From assembly GCA_001692895.1 (NCBI GenBank), contig KV748182.1:1616341-1680340 (forward strand): DNA of 64,000 nt. The letters run 5' to 3'. The notes beneath the pieces are model-generated. The model saw only the letters and a list, made by a program, of their open reading frames with translations. It did not search any database and had not been told where the DNA came from. The DNA is from Cenococcum geophilum 1.58 (lineage: Eukaryota > Ascomycota > Dothideomycetes > Gloniales > Gloniaceae). Both the position numbers and the translations under genes were made by a program. This document shows positions 1 through 13,300 of the stretch, in pieces; the stretch's first letter is position 1, and every line of letters starts with the position of its first letter.

Positions 1-293
1 TTCTAAGATTTACTATAAGGAAGAGAAACTATCTATAAAGACCGTGTGTCCTTAAATATATAACTCCTCTCTATAATAAAGAGTTCAGTACGTCGGTACG
101 TTAGTACGTTAGTACGTCGCGTTCCCATATTCCTACGTTCCTACGTTCTAAACTTATAACATAACTAGCTATATAACTTAGCTACCTTTTATTTTATAGC
201 TTAATTAGTTCTAGCTCCTCCTATACTATCTTAACTAACCCATTTATATCTGCCCTTAGTAGTCGCACTACTACCAATATAAGGTCCGTAACA
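1..293 (-). repeat. LTR1 of element A, 3' LTR, cut by the window edge
   Basis: It matches 7308-7726 with mostly transition differences and ends in the same GGTCCGTAACA edge. Element A reads on the minus strand, so this is its 3' LTR. The first ~125 bp lie outside the window, so the target duplication cannot be checked. It holds tandem TACGTTAG-like units near 85-120, a feature of every LTR1 copy. Confidence 0.9.
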
Positions 294-401
294 CCATCCC
301 CCTCCTCTTTATCTTTGTCTTTAAAGATATCTCCTATCTCTAAGTCGTTTATTAGAGGTATAGCATTCCCGTCTTTAATTTAATAACCTTTATTATTTCT
401 A

Positions 402-1062
402 ATGCCTCTTATTAAATCTTCTGCGTCTAATTATTATAACTAGCTGGTGACGTTTATTCTGTTACTTAGTAAAGTTATACCGTTCTATTCTTGTTATATA
501 GAGAAGAAGTTAGTATATATTACAATCGCAGCTCCATTTAGTTGCTAACCTTCTTTTTATGCTAAGTATACTCGAGCGAATATGCGGTTGTCCTATAACG
601 TTTAATCTATCTCTAACGCTAAGTATATACGTCTTATTATTCTCTATAACCGTCTAGTTCCCTATTTAATCTCCTTTAGGGTTACGCGTGTTAGTAGCGG
701 CTAAAAGACTAAAGAGTAAGCTGGTTAAGGCCCTTGCTAAGGTTTAGCGTTATTCTAATAAGGCGTCTTAGGCTCTAAAAGCTTAACTAGATACTTATAC
801 TCGCCTAAGCCGTTTAGTAAAAGTGCGTAAAAAGGTACGCTTAAAAGAGCTTTATTTAGTAGAGTAAGGTCTATCCAAACTTAAGGCTAAAGAGGCTAAA
901 AAGGATTCTAATTAAGAAGAGGCGGAAACAGTTTATACGCTGGTGGTGGATCCTTTAGATAATCTAGCTTATCTATTACCTTTAACTAATCCTTTTATTT
1001 TAGGCTCTTTCTTAATATTACCTAACCTATTTTCTTCTAATATTCCTATACCTTTCCTATAG
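402..1062 (+). pseudogene. Antisense cysteine-rich ORF between pol and 3' LTR (element A)
   Basis: This ORF runs opposite to gag-pol in the interval between the chromodomain end of pol and the 3' LTR. It starts at ATG 402 and has two parts. The first is a former Cys-rich segment in which B, the best copy, reads CSRC-x6-(C)...(C)TK(C). The second is a Lys/Arg/Leu-rich, probably helical segment ending in LPNLFSSN-x-PIPFL and a stop at 1060-1062. The stops inside are TAG or TAA from Gln. The two parts are offset by +1 frame, and the same net offset is seen in copy B, so it may reflect an intron or an old shift. Related remnants occur at 16975, 29591-30135 and 38100-38900. The layout suggests a small zinc-binding protein, but I know no function for it. 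Confidence 0.6.
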
Positions 1063-1069
1063 TATTCTT

Positions 1070-4000
1070 TAAATTCTATAGTAGTTCCTAGGTAGTTTTA
1101 TCATAGCCTATTTACCTAACTTTATACTATATTTTATTGTTAACGTCCTTATAACTAATAATCCTTAAAACTTATTATTTATCTTCTTCTTATCCTCTAT
1201 ACGTGTCTTCTTTATAAATTGGTAGCTTAATATTCCTATATACTAGCTCTAGCATCGCGATATGCTGTATAGGGTAGATCTTTATCTTAGCTAGTAGGTT
1301 AACTTAAACGTAACTAGTAAAATTCTCTATATAATTTTAAAAGGTCCTAGTCTAACGTGGTCCAACTTCTTGCTTAGTTATTAACTCTTAAAATTTTTAT
1401 ATAGTAGCTATACTATATCTCACTCCTTAAAATCTGGTCCCTTAGATCTCTTAGCGTTATAGTACCTTTTTATTTTCTTTTATACCTTTTTTACTAATTC
1501 TATAAGGTCTATATAAAGATTTATTAGTATCTTTATCCTTTCTTTAGCTGTACTACTTATTTTCTTTACTTATTGTAGTAACAATGATGTTTTTAGCTTA
1601 TACCCGTAATTTGCCTTAAATAGTAATATACCTATTCCTTTTTATGGTGTTGCGTTATATATAAACTATATAATTGGTAATAGTAATACCTAATTATTCT
1701 GTATATAATTAATATAATATCTTAGATACTATTCTAGCGTCTAATTTAGTCTTTCCGTTTAACTATCCGTTTGCGGGTAATATACGGTAGAAGTTACTAC
1801 TCTAACTCCTTATTCCGCTAAGAATACCTCCTAGAATACTGTTACGAATCTTAAATCTTTATCCAATATAATCTTGCTTAGTGCTTTATATCTTGCGAAT
1901 ACTTCTTTAATATAGATTCTAGCGATATCTTCTGCTAAGATTTCTTCTATACATGCTATAAAGTAGCCCTATTTAGTTAACTTATCTACTATTACTAAGA
2001 TTACGTTATGCTCCTATTTGGTAATAAGGTCTTTTAACTTTAGTAACTTAATAATAAAGTCCTATAATATGACTTCCTATAGTCTTTCTAGTATTTTAAT
2101 AGGTTGTAGCCCTCTATATAGCTTATGCCTTATTAATTTATTCCTTTAGTAATCTAGATACTCCCTTATTACTTTTCTTATAATATTTTAGATTTTATTA
2201 ATAATGTATTCTTCTTAAAGTCTTAACACTAAGCCTGTTGCTCCATTATGTCCTTAAGTTATTCCCTTATAGAAGTCTTCTATAAAATGCTCTGCTATGC
2301 TCTTTAGGATATACTTTATTTCTTAATTTTTGTATATATCTATCTATAGATCTTCTAGCTATACTTCTAGAATTCTTTATACCTAAAAGCTCTCTGGTAT
2401 TTTATAGATTCTTTTTAGTTTATTATCCTCTTAAGTTGCTGCTAGTTTAGGGTAATTGTATCTAATTAATCCGTCCTTATTTTTGCGTAGCATTGCTTCT
2501 AATAGTTTTTCGTTATTTTATAGTTTAGCTTTCCTACTAAGTATATCCGCTCTTACGTTTTTAGTTCCTTTAATATACTAAATCTTAAAATAGTATTCTG
2601 CAAGTATCTCTGCCTATTTAACTTATCTATAATTAAGTTCTTTTGTTATTAGGAACCCCGTTAGGTTCTTATAATCTGTCTTAACTATAAATGGTTTTTC
2701 TGCGCCTTATAAGAATGCTCTCTATTCCTTAAGTACTATAACTATACCTAATAACTCCTTGTTATAGACGTTATAGTTTAACTCTAGTAGTATTATCTTT
2801 TAACTATAGTATGCTACTAGATGCTATGCGTCCTTATACTTCTATAGTAAGTATACTCCTAGTATAAAGTCTAATACGTTCGTTTCCATAACTGTATTTA
2901 ATCCTGGTTAATAGATTTTAAGAATTAGTTCTTAGGTAAATAACTCCTTAAGTTTTTTAAACAACTTCTTTTATTTGTCCCCCTATGCCTATAGTTCCTC
3001 TTTCTTTATAAGCTTAGTAAACGGTTTAATATTCTTTAACTATTATACTATAAACCTTCTGTAGTAGTTGCAAAACCCTAAAAATAACCTTAACTATATT
3101 ACATTCTCTGGTTCTTACTAACTTACTATAGCTTTAATCTTCTTTAGGTCCATTCTAATATAACCTAGTTTAATAATAAATCTAACGAAATCGGTCTTCC
3201 TTATAAAGAACTCGTATTTCTTAATTTCTACTAGCATCTATTCTTCTTATAGTCTCTTTAAGACCTATTTAACGTATTCCCCATATTCTTCCTTAGTTAT
3301 TAAGTAGATAATAATATCGTTAAGGTATATTATAATAAACTTATTAAGGTGTTCTTCTAATACGCTATTAATTTGTTTCTAAAATATTACTAGTATATTT
3401 ATTAACCTAAATTATATAACTAATGGCTTATATAGTCCTTCTCTTAACCTAAAGGCTGCCTTCTATTTATCGCCTTCCTTAATTCTAATCTAATGGTACG
3501 CCTATCTTAGATCTATCTTTATAAAGATTTACACGTTGCCTATCCTATCTTAGATTTCGCTAATTAAGGGTAAAGGATACCTATCCTTTTAAGTAATGCT
3601 ATTTAACTGTTTGTAGTTAATATATAACCTAAGTTTTCCGTTCTTCTTTAGTATAAATAATACTAGATAACCTACTAATAATTGCGATAGTCTAATATAT
3701 CCTTTTTATAAGTTTTTTTTAAATAAACTCTTTAAGTGCTCTTAACTCCTCTTAAGTAAGCTTATAGATTAGAAAGAACCTTAGACTTATTTCTAGTTCT
3801 AACTCTATCTTATAGTTCCATGCTATATAATCTACTAGCTTTTTACTTTTTAGACTCTATAGCTTCTTACTATATTTATAGTATCTTTTTAGTATATAAC
3901 TTAAGCCTCGCTTAGTCTCTTTATATATTACTCTAACTTAGTACTATACTAACTTAGTCTGCTATTATATCTTATGGTATTAAGTATCTCTAATATTAAC

Positions 4001-7000
4001 CTAACCTATAATCTAATTAATTTTTAGGTTGTATTCCTATAACTAAAGCATTCCTAATACTGCTTTATCCTATTCTAATAGTAGGATATTAAAAGATATC
4101 TGGATTTATCTCCCTTTAATAGTTATCTAAATTAGTCCTATTTTAAGGTTAATAATCCCTCCTCTATAGGCTATTGGATCTCCTAAAATTATAACTAATA
4201 GGTAAAGTTGCTCCTTTTATCTATAAGGTAATCCCATTCTTTTAACTGCTGCTAGTAAGATATAGTTCCGCGTTGCTCCACTATCTATTAATACTTTAAA
4301 CTACTAATCTTACCACTTAACTTATAAATTTAGGTGTTATTCTTAAATTCCTTTAAGGGTTTAAGGCTCTACTACTAGCTCCCTCTAGTTCCGTAGGCCT
4401 CTACTTTTCTTAACTATTAGCTACTTAATCTATATACACTTAGCTTACTCTTTAGCTAATACCTAGTTCGTTTTTTGTCTTTAATATACTATAGATATAT
4501 ATTCTCTAGGCATTCCCACTACTATTATCTATCTACGCATTCTTCCGTAAGGAATCTTCTTAGTTAAAGTATTAAGTCTTCTAACTCCTAAACTTTTACT
4601 AAATGCTAGCTATGTATATACTTAGCATTTCTATACTATTACTTATCTAGCGCCTAATATATCCTTATAGGGTACTTCCAATTCTTTTTTTTTTTTTTTG
4701 GATTTTTATGCATTTTGTATATATTATCTACGCATATAATTTATAATAGCGTATAGTATGCTAGGTGCTTTAGGTTAACTCTTAACTTATCTTTATCTTT
4801 AAGTTTAAACCTTTATTGTGCTAATCTAAACGCTATAACTTTATTCGCGGGTACTAAGATACGTCTCTTACTTCTTTAGTCCTTTAATTATTCCTCTAGA
4901 TCCTTTAACGTTATAATTAAGGCTCCTTTAATATAAGTTATAGCCTTCTCTATAATTAGATGGTCTTGGATAACTTATTTATTTAACCACATATAGAAAT
5001 CTTCTTACTTATCGTTGTGTCGCTGTCTATACCACTTTTAGTATAGCTGTTAGAGTGTGTACGGCTTATCCGTAAGAAAGTATCTTCTTATTACTATATT
5101 ATAATAGCCTTTTATATGTCGTTTTTTGAACCTAGTAGGGATCCTTAAATCCTCTTCATCTTCTAGTTCGGTAAGCCATTTGGCTCTTAGTGTGCCTACC
5201 CTAGGCCTATTAGTAATTCTTTATATAGGTGCTCTGTCCCTTATATAACCTAGTATACTAGATCTCTAGTCTAGTTTCTGTTTTTACTATATAATAATTC
5301 TTTGTCTAAACTCCTCTATGGTTTCTTTTGGTTTGCGTCTTATAGATAGATCTTTAAAGTCTTCTTATTTTTTAATCTTAGTATTAACATTTTAATCCTA
5401 TTGCTAAGCCTTGCTCGCAATTTCTTTAATAGTCCTTATCCTAGCGTTAGAATCTTAGTCCCATAGGATTCTTAATCTTAAGCTTGCTTCTATCTTAAGC
5501 TTAGCTCCTACCTTAGTCTAATTAGGTTTCTTTAGTGTTCTTATCTCGTCTTAAGAGTCTTAAATCTCACTTATCTTATCTTAAGAATCTTATGCCTTTG
5601 GGAAACTTCGTCCTAAGCTTATTTATATATTACTGAACTAAGCCATTACTCTACTCCATCGGTTATCGTCTATTGTGGGTCCTTAAGCGTGTCCCATCCC
5701 GTCTTAGAAATCTTAAGCGTCTTATATTTCTTCCTAAGAATCTTAAGCCTTTAGCCTTTTGCCTTTATTAAGTGCCAAAGTAGTTTACTGTCCTACTTCT
5801 CTTGCGTCTTATAAAGCAATAGATATTATATCTAGTGGGGTCTTAATCCCTACTGACGTTCCCTATTCTATAGTGGAATTGTCCTCTACCTCTTATATAA
5901 CATCTCTAAGGTCTATATACTCCTAGTAAGCTGCTTTTATTACCTTATCGTTACTAAATATTTTACCTATATTAAATTTATTATCCTTAATATCCGATCT
6001 GCGAACTAGTTCGTTAGTTCCTCTAAACTCTATTAATTTTAGCTCTTATAGCTAATAGCTTACGCTATACTTAGCGCCCTTATAAATTTAGCATACGTTA
6101 TTATAATAAAACGTAAAACTGTTAATTAAACATTCCTTTATTTCTCGCAGTATACTATTATTCCTCTATACATATATGTCGTCTACTAGTCTTATTCCTT
6201 TTACTATATAGTAACTTTAACTACTCTTATAGTCTTTAACGTAGTAACCCTATTTTCCGCAATTTATATAAGCTCCTTTTTAAACTATTTTTCTTATTAT
6301 AGAGTCCGCCTAAACGTCTTCTATTACTAAGATCCCTAGTTTGGCCTTTGCTCTTTAGACCTTTAATTACTTAATCCTTATTCTCTAGGTTTCTATAATT
6401 TTTTATTCTATTTCCTAAATTCTTTAGTACTACTTAGGTCTATTAGCTCTGCGCTATACCATAGTTTTTAACTTTAACTTTATCGTTATATACCCTGCGC
6501 CTTATATAACTGTAAAACTCTATTCTAACCCTTCTTAGTCTGCTCTCTTTAGTAGATCCTATTATTAATCTTAATTGCTTAATTAATTAAATCCCTAAGA
6601 GTATCCGCATCTTCTATTAGGATAATTATATCCTAGACTTTAGCCTTAAGTCCTTATTTATACTGTAATATAAGCGCTTTATTATTCTATTTAACCTATA
6701 TTACTAATATTTAAAACTACGTTATATACTTAATTGCTGAAGTCCTTTATACTAGGTTTTAAAGCTTCCTTTCTACCGTAGTAGTTGCCTTTAGGTCTTT
6801 AAATATTTGCATTAATTGTTCTATAAACCCGTTCTAACTTAAGAACATATACTATACCTCCTAGTTAATAGTTATTATGCTATACTTCTGTACCTCCGTA
6901 AGGTAAGGCTTAAACCACTTAAGTGCCCTTCCTATTAAGAATAATCCTATGTAAGCGACTTAATCTATAGGCGTTTCTAGTTTAACTCCTTCCTACGTAA

Positions 7001-7268
7001 CCTTAAAGTGCATTTATGTAAGAAATCCCTTAAGCTTTAACTTCTCCCCTAAGAATCGCTTAATTAAGGGTAACTTAACCTTAGCTGCTCCGATACTATT
7101 AATTCTTTCTTTAAGTATCCTATTATTGTCTGTTAATTAATTAACTATTTCCTATAGCTATCTAATAGTAACTAGTTGCGAGTTAGTATCTGCTATACTA
7201 GTGTTATTACCTAATCCTAAGGTAGTCGCTGCTGTTAACGCTGTTATAGCTACTGCTTTTAGTAGCAT
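1070..7268 (-). pseudogene. Gag-pol of LTR1 element A (chromodomain Gypsy), RIP-degraded
   Basis: This is the polyprotein of a Ty3/Gypsy retrotransposon read on the minus strand. Gag starts at ATG 7268 (MLLKAVAITALTAATT). A CCHC knuckle remnant reads INCGKQGY near 6240, with Cys and His turned to Tyr. The protease keeps LIDSGATRNYI at about 4270-4310. RT lies at about 3700-3000, and its YLDD motif is YLND at 3316-3327, which should abolish catalysis. RNase H follows near 2900-2550 and integrase at about 2350-1300. An integrase-tail motif (YRDARAS) sits near 1250, then a chromodomain end (GYDKTT) at 1070-1110. Dozens of TAG/TAA stops replace Gln and Trp. The order gag-PR-RT-RH-IN-chromodomain fits a chromovirus. 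It is certainly not functional. Confidence 0.9.
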
Positions 7269-7307
7269 ATTATTTAACTTCTTTTACTGTAACCTTAGTA
7301 GTAAATA

Positions 7308-7726
7308 TATAATAAAGCCTTGTAGGAAATACTACAGTAGACTTATTAATAGGCTAGGTATATAGGTATAGAATAGTTAATAACATAAATATGACTAGTA
7401 GAGTGGTTACCTAACAGATTAACTCTAATTATATTCTAAGATTTACTATAAGGAAGAGAAACTATCTATAGAGACCGTGTGTCCTTAAATATATAACTCC
7501 TCTCTATAGTAAAGAGTTTAGTACGTTAGTACGTTAGTACGTTAGTATATCGCATTCCTATATTCCTACATTCCTACGTTCCAAACTTATAACGTAACTG
7601 GCTATATAACTCGGCTACCCCTCGTCCTATAGCTTGATTGGTTCTAGCGCCTCCCATACTATCTTAACTAACCCGTTTATATCTGCCCTTAGTAGTCGCA
7701 CTACTGCCGATATAAGGTCCGTAACA
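7308..7726 (-). repeat. LTR1 of element A, 5' LTR
   Basis: This 419-bp LTR ends at GTAACA (7721-7726). Its outer edge is TATAATAAAGCC, the RIP form of TGTAACGGAGCC seen in copy B. The sequence just to its left (AGTAGTAAATA) is the start of the internal region for a minus-strand element, and the same 11 bp recur beside the LTR1 copy at 63041. To its right the Gypsy-2 pol resumes, so A inserted into Gypsy-2. Confidence 0.92.
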
Positions 7727-9692
7727 TTTACTATAAGGACTGCTACCTTAGAAATGCCAAGAAGCAAATATTAAGACGCCTTTAATAACGTAGTAATTGC
7801 ATATTAATATAGTTAGGCTATTAAAATATAAAGGTCTCTATAGATTCTTATAGTCGCTAAGGACCTTAATTAAAAACCCGGCGCCTTCTAGTTTAGGTTA
7901 CTATTATTTAAAATAGCTAGAAATTCTTTATTATAGATCTTATAGTTACATTTAACTAGGCTTAGTTATTTTAAGAAGTATACTATAGGGTATAATACTC
8001 TATTCTTATTATATTAAGATAGGATACCTTTAGTAACGTAATTAAATAAATTAGCTTTTATAACACTTATTTAGTTTAGGTTAAAGTGTTAGAGTATAGG
8101 TGCGGTAGTAAATATAACCTTTAGGTAAGTAATGGCCTTCTTATATTCCTTATTAAAGATAAAGGCTTTATCCTTTTAGGTTAAAGCTATAAGGAGTAAA
8201 CTAGGGCGGAGAAGTTATTAATAAACCATTAGTAGAAGTTGGTAAATCCTATATAGGCTCTTACGACCTTAATATTCTTAGGTTCTTACTAGTTTATAAT
8301 TACTTTAACCTTCTTTAGGTCTATTTATATACTATTTATAGAAATAAGAAGTCTAAGGTATAGGACTTCCGTTTTATAAAACTTGTATTTATCTATATCT
8401 AATTATAGACTAGCTCCGTATAGGGCTTATAGGACAAGATTAATATATTTTTAGTATTCGGTCAGGTTATTACTATATATTAAGATGTCGTTAATATAAG
8501 CAGTATAGAAGATATCTAGGTAGGGACGTAGGGTGTTATTTATATAATATTAAAACGAGCTTGGAGCGTTTATAAGGCTAAAGGGTATTACTAAGTACTT
8601 AAATAATCTATATTGGGTACAAAATGCAGTAAGCTATTTATCTCCTTTTATAATACGGAGGCGGTTAAATATAGAGATAATATTAAGCTTTATATAGAAG
8701 CGAGCTTTACTTAATCGGTTTAGCGTCTCTTATATTAACGGGATTAGATATTAGTTTTTAACAGTAACTGCGTTAAGAGCTTAGTAGTCTATATAGAAGC
8801 ATAGTCCACCGTCTAGTTTCTTAATAAAGATTACTGGTATGGCTACTGGTAAAGAGCTTACTCTAATAAATCCTTTACTTAGGTTCTTGTTTAGGTACTT
8901 CTATAATACTTAGAGTTTATTTTAAAACATTTCGTATAGGGGTTTAAATCTAGGCTGCTTTCCTTCTTTAAGTACAATCTTATAATTGTATAGTTGGTAT
9001 TCCGGTAGCTTATCGACATCCTTCTATAAGAATACCTCTAGGCGGTTATAGTACTCTACTAGTACCTTTATAGCGGGGTCAGTGTGCTTCTTTAGTGCTA
9101 AGGCCTTTTTAATATTAGCTATAGTGACAGTAAAGATCCTATATTCGGGTCTTTTAGCGAGTCGCGCTAGCGGGGTAGCTCTAATTATATAGATGTCTAG
9201 GGCGTTAAGCGGGCTCTAGTCGTCCATAGTTTCTTATATAGTTCCCTACTTAATTTTAGGTTCGGTGTTAGGTATAGAGTTAGTATTAGATTTAAGTTTA
9301 GGTTCTTTAAGTATCCTTTTTATAGTAGAATACTAGTCCTTTTAATATCTTCGCGTAGTAAGCTTAAGCTTCTACCTAGCTTTAGGCGGTATAGTGCTTA
9401 GGATTAAATTATAGGGTTTAGTAGAATTTTTAAATCCTTAATAGATATTAGTGGAATTCCTAGGTTAGTGGAATCTGGTAAATTCCTTAGGCGTAGGGTA
9501 GATATTAGTAAAAATCTTAAGCTAATAGATTTTAGTAGATTTCCTAGATTTTAGTTTAGGGTTAGGACGGTATATTATAGAGCATTCCTGCTTATAGTAT
9601 AGAGCAGTAAATAGAAGCTTAAGGTTATTTTAATTAATAACTACTTTATATAGCTTTATTTAGGGCTATTTAAGAACTACTAGGTAACCTAG
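7727..9692 (-). pseudogene. Gypsy-2 pol, spacer through RT into RNase H
   Basis: This is the downstream part of a minus-strand Gypsy-2 pol. A low-complexity spacer (9690-9250) separates protease from RT. RT carries YINDILIYS near 8480-8510, where YIDD has lost one Asp. RNase H is recognisable near 7930-7990 by a degenerate NCNYKIYNKEFLA-like block. It is cut at 7726 by element A. Upstream it continues at 15893 across Gypsy-3 copy 1, whose target duplication GGTAG lies at 9693-9697 and 15888-15892. The same region occurs on the + strand at 56844-59298, giving a direct RIP comparison. Confidence 0.85.
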
Positions 9693-9697
9693 GGTAG

Positions 9698-9908
9698 TGT
9701 TACGGCTTAAACAAATGCCTCTAAACCGAAGCTTGAACGAATGCTATATTACCAAGATACTAAGCTAAAGAGAAGGAAAAGGGGTCGCCAGGACCGATGT
9801 AAACAAATATATAGGGTAAGCCGCCAAGGCGCTAGCTTTAGGCGGGCTAATCGCAGGTCGGCAGAATATGGCAGAATTTGGCAGGTAACGTGCGATAGCG
9901 CCGTTACA
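9698..9908 (-). repeat. LTR3, 3' LTR of Gypsy-3 copy 1
   Basis: The sequence is 211 bp, from TGTTACGG to GTTACA, and nearly identical to 15677-15887 apart from a few transitions. A short open frame crosses it at 9741-9980, but that frame is LTR sequence and not a gene. The few LTR differences suggest this copy is younger than element A or C. Confidence 0.95.
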
Positions 9909-9925
9909 TTACCCCCCTCTTTAAA
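9909..9925 (-). other. Polypurine tract of Gypsy-3 copy 1
   Basis: On the minus strand this reads AAAGAGGGGGGTAAT directly before the 3' LTR. That is the expected position and composition for the plus-strand primer of reverse transcription. Copy 2 has AAAAAGGGGGG at the same place (45231-45243). Confidence 0.75.
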
Positions 9926-10329
9926 AGAAAGCCTGCCCTTAGGCTTAGTTANAAAAAATAGGGTAGCACTAGGCTTATAAATGTAGGATTATAAAAATAT
10001 AAGATAAGGAGATAAAAGGGGACACGAGTCCGTCCTAACTAAGTACAAAAGGCGATTGTAGGCTAAGTGGAAGCACTAGGCCAAAAAGAGTAGCCGCTAA
10101 AAGTCTTAGCACGGATCTAACTAATTAGACAACTTTAACCGGCGGTTAAAGTTCCTAGACATCTAAAATTTTACGGTACTAGCAGAAAACGGCAGAATAT
10201 NGNAGAATTTNGCAGANAGCTGTATTAGGGCTTTAGGGTGTTTTTGTCCCTATATTCTTTCGGTAACTTATCGTCTTTATTATGCCAGTATTCCAACTAT
10301 TTGTCTAGGTACTTTGGGGGTCTAGGCGC

Positions 10330-13300
10330 ATTAGGGTATTAGTTATAGAATTCTTTAAGCTTCTAGGGGCAGCCTATAAAGTTCCATATAGGGTACTAGG
10401 TTAGGTCAGGATTATAGCCCTTCTATTAAACACGGTATTTTAGCACTCCCCGTACTATCTTATAGGCCAGTATTTTGTTAACCTCCTATTTGTTATTACC
10501 GTTTACTTAAACTAGTAGGGAAGGCTCGTTCTTTTATCTAGGCAATAGGTCGTTTATAGCTTTCCGTAACTTATCTGGCGAAAAGATAGGGTAAACCCTA
10601 ATTAAGTCTGGGAGCTTTATCTTATACAAGTTGCCTATCTTCTTAAGAACCTTATACGGTCCTACTATCTAGTAGTCTAGCTTATAGCTAGGTCGTTCAG
10701 TCCTCTAATTTCTTATTATAACCTAGACCATATCGCCAGGGGTAAAATTGGGCTCTCGACGGTGTTTGTTCGCCTACTATTCCATTAACCTCTAAGCTTT
10801 TTCTAGGTTCTCGCGGGCTACCGTCTAGGCCTCCTCTAATCATTTAGCGTACTATTAGGCCTTAGCATAGGATAGCTTCTCTTATATAGTTTAGGGTTCT
10901 TCTAGCCTTTTTTAGTTAAAGCTTATACGGGGTAAGTATCCTATTTCCAGCTAAATTAGAGCAAACCCTGTGGAGTTATAGGGTAGGGTTGCTTGCGCGT
11001 AGTCTATTAAGGGTAGTAGTTTAGACTAGTTATCCTAGAAATAGTTAATAAAGGGCCTAAGCCTCTAGTCTAGGTACTAATTTACAATCTCTGTCTAACC
11101 GTCTATCTAGGGGTAATAAGCCGTAGAAAGCTTTAGCTTAATGCCTAGGATCTAGGTAAACTTATTCCAGAAGGCCAATATAAACTACGGCCCGCAATCG
11201 GATATAATAGTATCTAGTAGTCTGTAGATTCGGTAGACGTAATAGATATATAGCTAGGCTGCCTCTTTGGCATCGATATTCTTATAATATGGAATTAAAA
11301 ACGGGCGTTTACTAAAGCGGTTAACTATAACTATAACTATATCGTATCCGTCACGGTCCCTAGGTAGTTTATAGAAGTCTATAAAGATATACTGCTAAGG
11401 GCGCTCTAGTATCGGGAGTGGCTTAAGTAGTCCTAGGGTCTTATCCCGTAGGATTATAGCTCTCCAGCAGTCTTCGCAGTTCTATATATATTAATTAATA
11501 TCCGCAACCATTCTCGGCTAATAGTAGCGGCAGTTAATAATTTTACGGGTCTTGTTCTTGCTAGGGTATGCCGTAGAGACTTAGCAATAAGCTTCGCGGA
11601 TTAGTTTAGTCTGTAGATTATTAACATTAGGGACTATAAGCCGCTCCTGGTATAGGAGCAATCCTTCCTCCATCTTAAAATCGGGGTCTCCTTTCGCGGC
11701 TTGTTTACGGAGGGCCCTTAGGGCATTAGCCGTGCGGTTTATAGTTAGGAGGCGGTTAATTAGCCCTATTAGCTTATCTAAGGACTCCTCTATTAGTGCT
11801 AGCTCGTTTTACTAGGAGTCTAGCTCCTTAAGGATCTATAGGTCGAGCTGTTCTAGATAAAGGAGGGCGCGCGTCCGATATTGGGTCTTTAGCTTATCCT
11901 AGGGTCCTATATCTTGTTCTCTTCGGGTTAGGGCATTAGCCTTAGAGTTTTACTTGCTAGAACAATATATAATCGTAAAGAAGAATTAGGAGAGTATTTC
12001 GGCCTACTAGGCTTATCGCCCTATAAGCTACTTTATAATTATAAAGTATTCTAGGGCTTTATAATCTATATATATCTTAATCCGGGAGTTCGTACCTTTA
12101 AGCTCTACACGCCATTAGGAGAGTAATTAAATAATAGCTAGCATTTCTTTATTATATACTTTGTAGTTACACTTAGCCGGGTCTATTATCTTTAAGAAGA
12201 AAGCTATAGGGTACCATTCGCTGTCTAGATATAACTGTAATAGGATTCCCGCTACAACCCTATTAAAGGCGTCTGTTTCTAGCATTAATTTAAGGTCCGG
12301 GTTATAGTAATAAAGGATTAGAAAAGAAATAAGCCAATCCTTTACCTCTTTAAAGGCCTCTATATAGCTATTATTAAAGATAAAAGGCGTGTCCTTCCTA
12401 GTTAGTTATATAAGAGGTTTTGCTATAATTCTATAGTTACGGATAAACTAGCGGTAGAAATTATAAAAACTAAGGAAGGACTAGATTCCTTTTACTATAT
12501 AAGGGGGCTTCTAGTTACGGATTGCCTCTACCTTCTTAGGGTTAACCTTAATTCCTTCCATAGTTATAATAAACCCAAGGTATTTTATACATTTTACCCT
12601 AAACTCGCATTTCTTAATATTGACTTATAAGCCCGCGTTCTATAGTCTCTCTAGGACCTTCTTAATATAAACTTAATACTTAAGTTNNTNNTCTAAGTAT
12701 ATAAGAATNTCGTCTANGTATACCGTGCAGAATTNNTTAAGGTAATTAAAAAGAACGTTATTTATATACCTTTGGTACGTAGCCGGTCCGTTTATTAGTC
12801 TAAAAGGAAGAACTTTATATTTATAGGAACCATAGCGGGTACGGAACGTTGTTAAATCTTCGGATATAGGGTCTATCCTAATTCAGTGGAAAGCTTGGCG
12901 GATATTAAGTTTAGTAAAGATCTTTACCTAGCTTAGACGTATAAGGGTCTCGTTAATTAAAGGAATAGGATACCAGTCCTTTTAAGTAATAGCGTTTAGC
13001 TTTTAATAATCAATATAAAAACGAAGGCCTCTATTAGGCTTTTTTATAAACAGAATAGGGGAAGTAAAAGGGGCTTAACTTGGCTTAATAAACCCTTTAT
13101 CCAGGTTATTAATCAAATACTACTTTATTACTTTTAGCTTATCCGTTAATTAATAGTAAAGGGGGCTATAGCCTAGCGAGTTATAGGCCTCTAATTAAAT
13201 CTTATAATTATATATCTGGTAGGGGGGTAACTTATCTAAGGCCGCCTTTAAGAATGCATCCTTATAGCCTATATAAATAGTAGGAAGAAGGCGTTTGACT

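Noticed and set aside
9741..9980. 79-codon + strand open frame
   Set aside because: It lies over LTR3 and its flank, includes an undetermined base, and resembles no protein; the same LTR elsewhere has no such frame.
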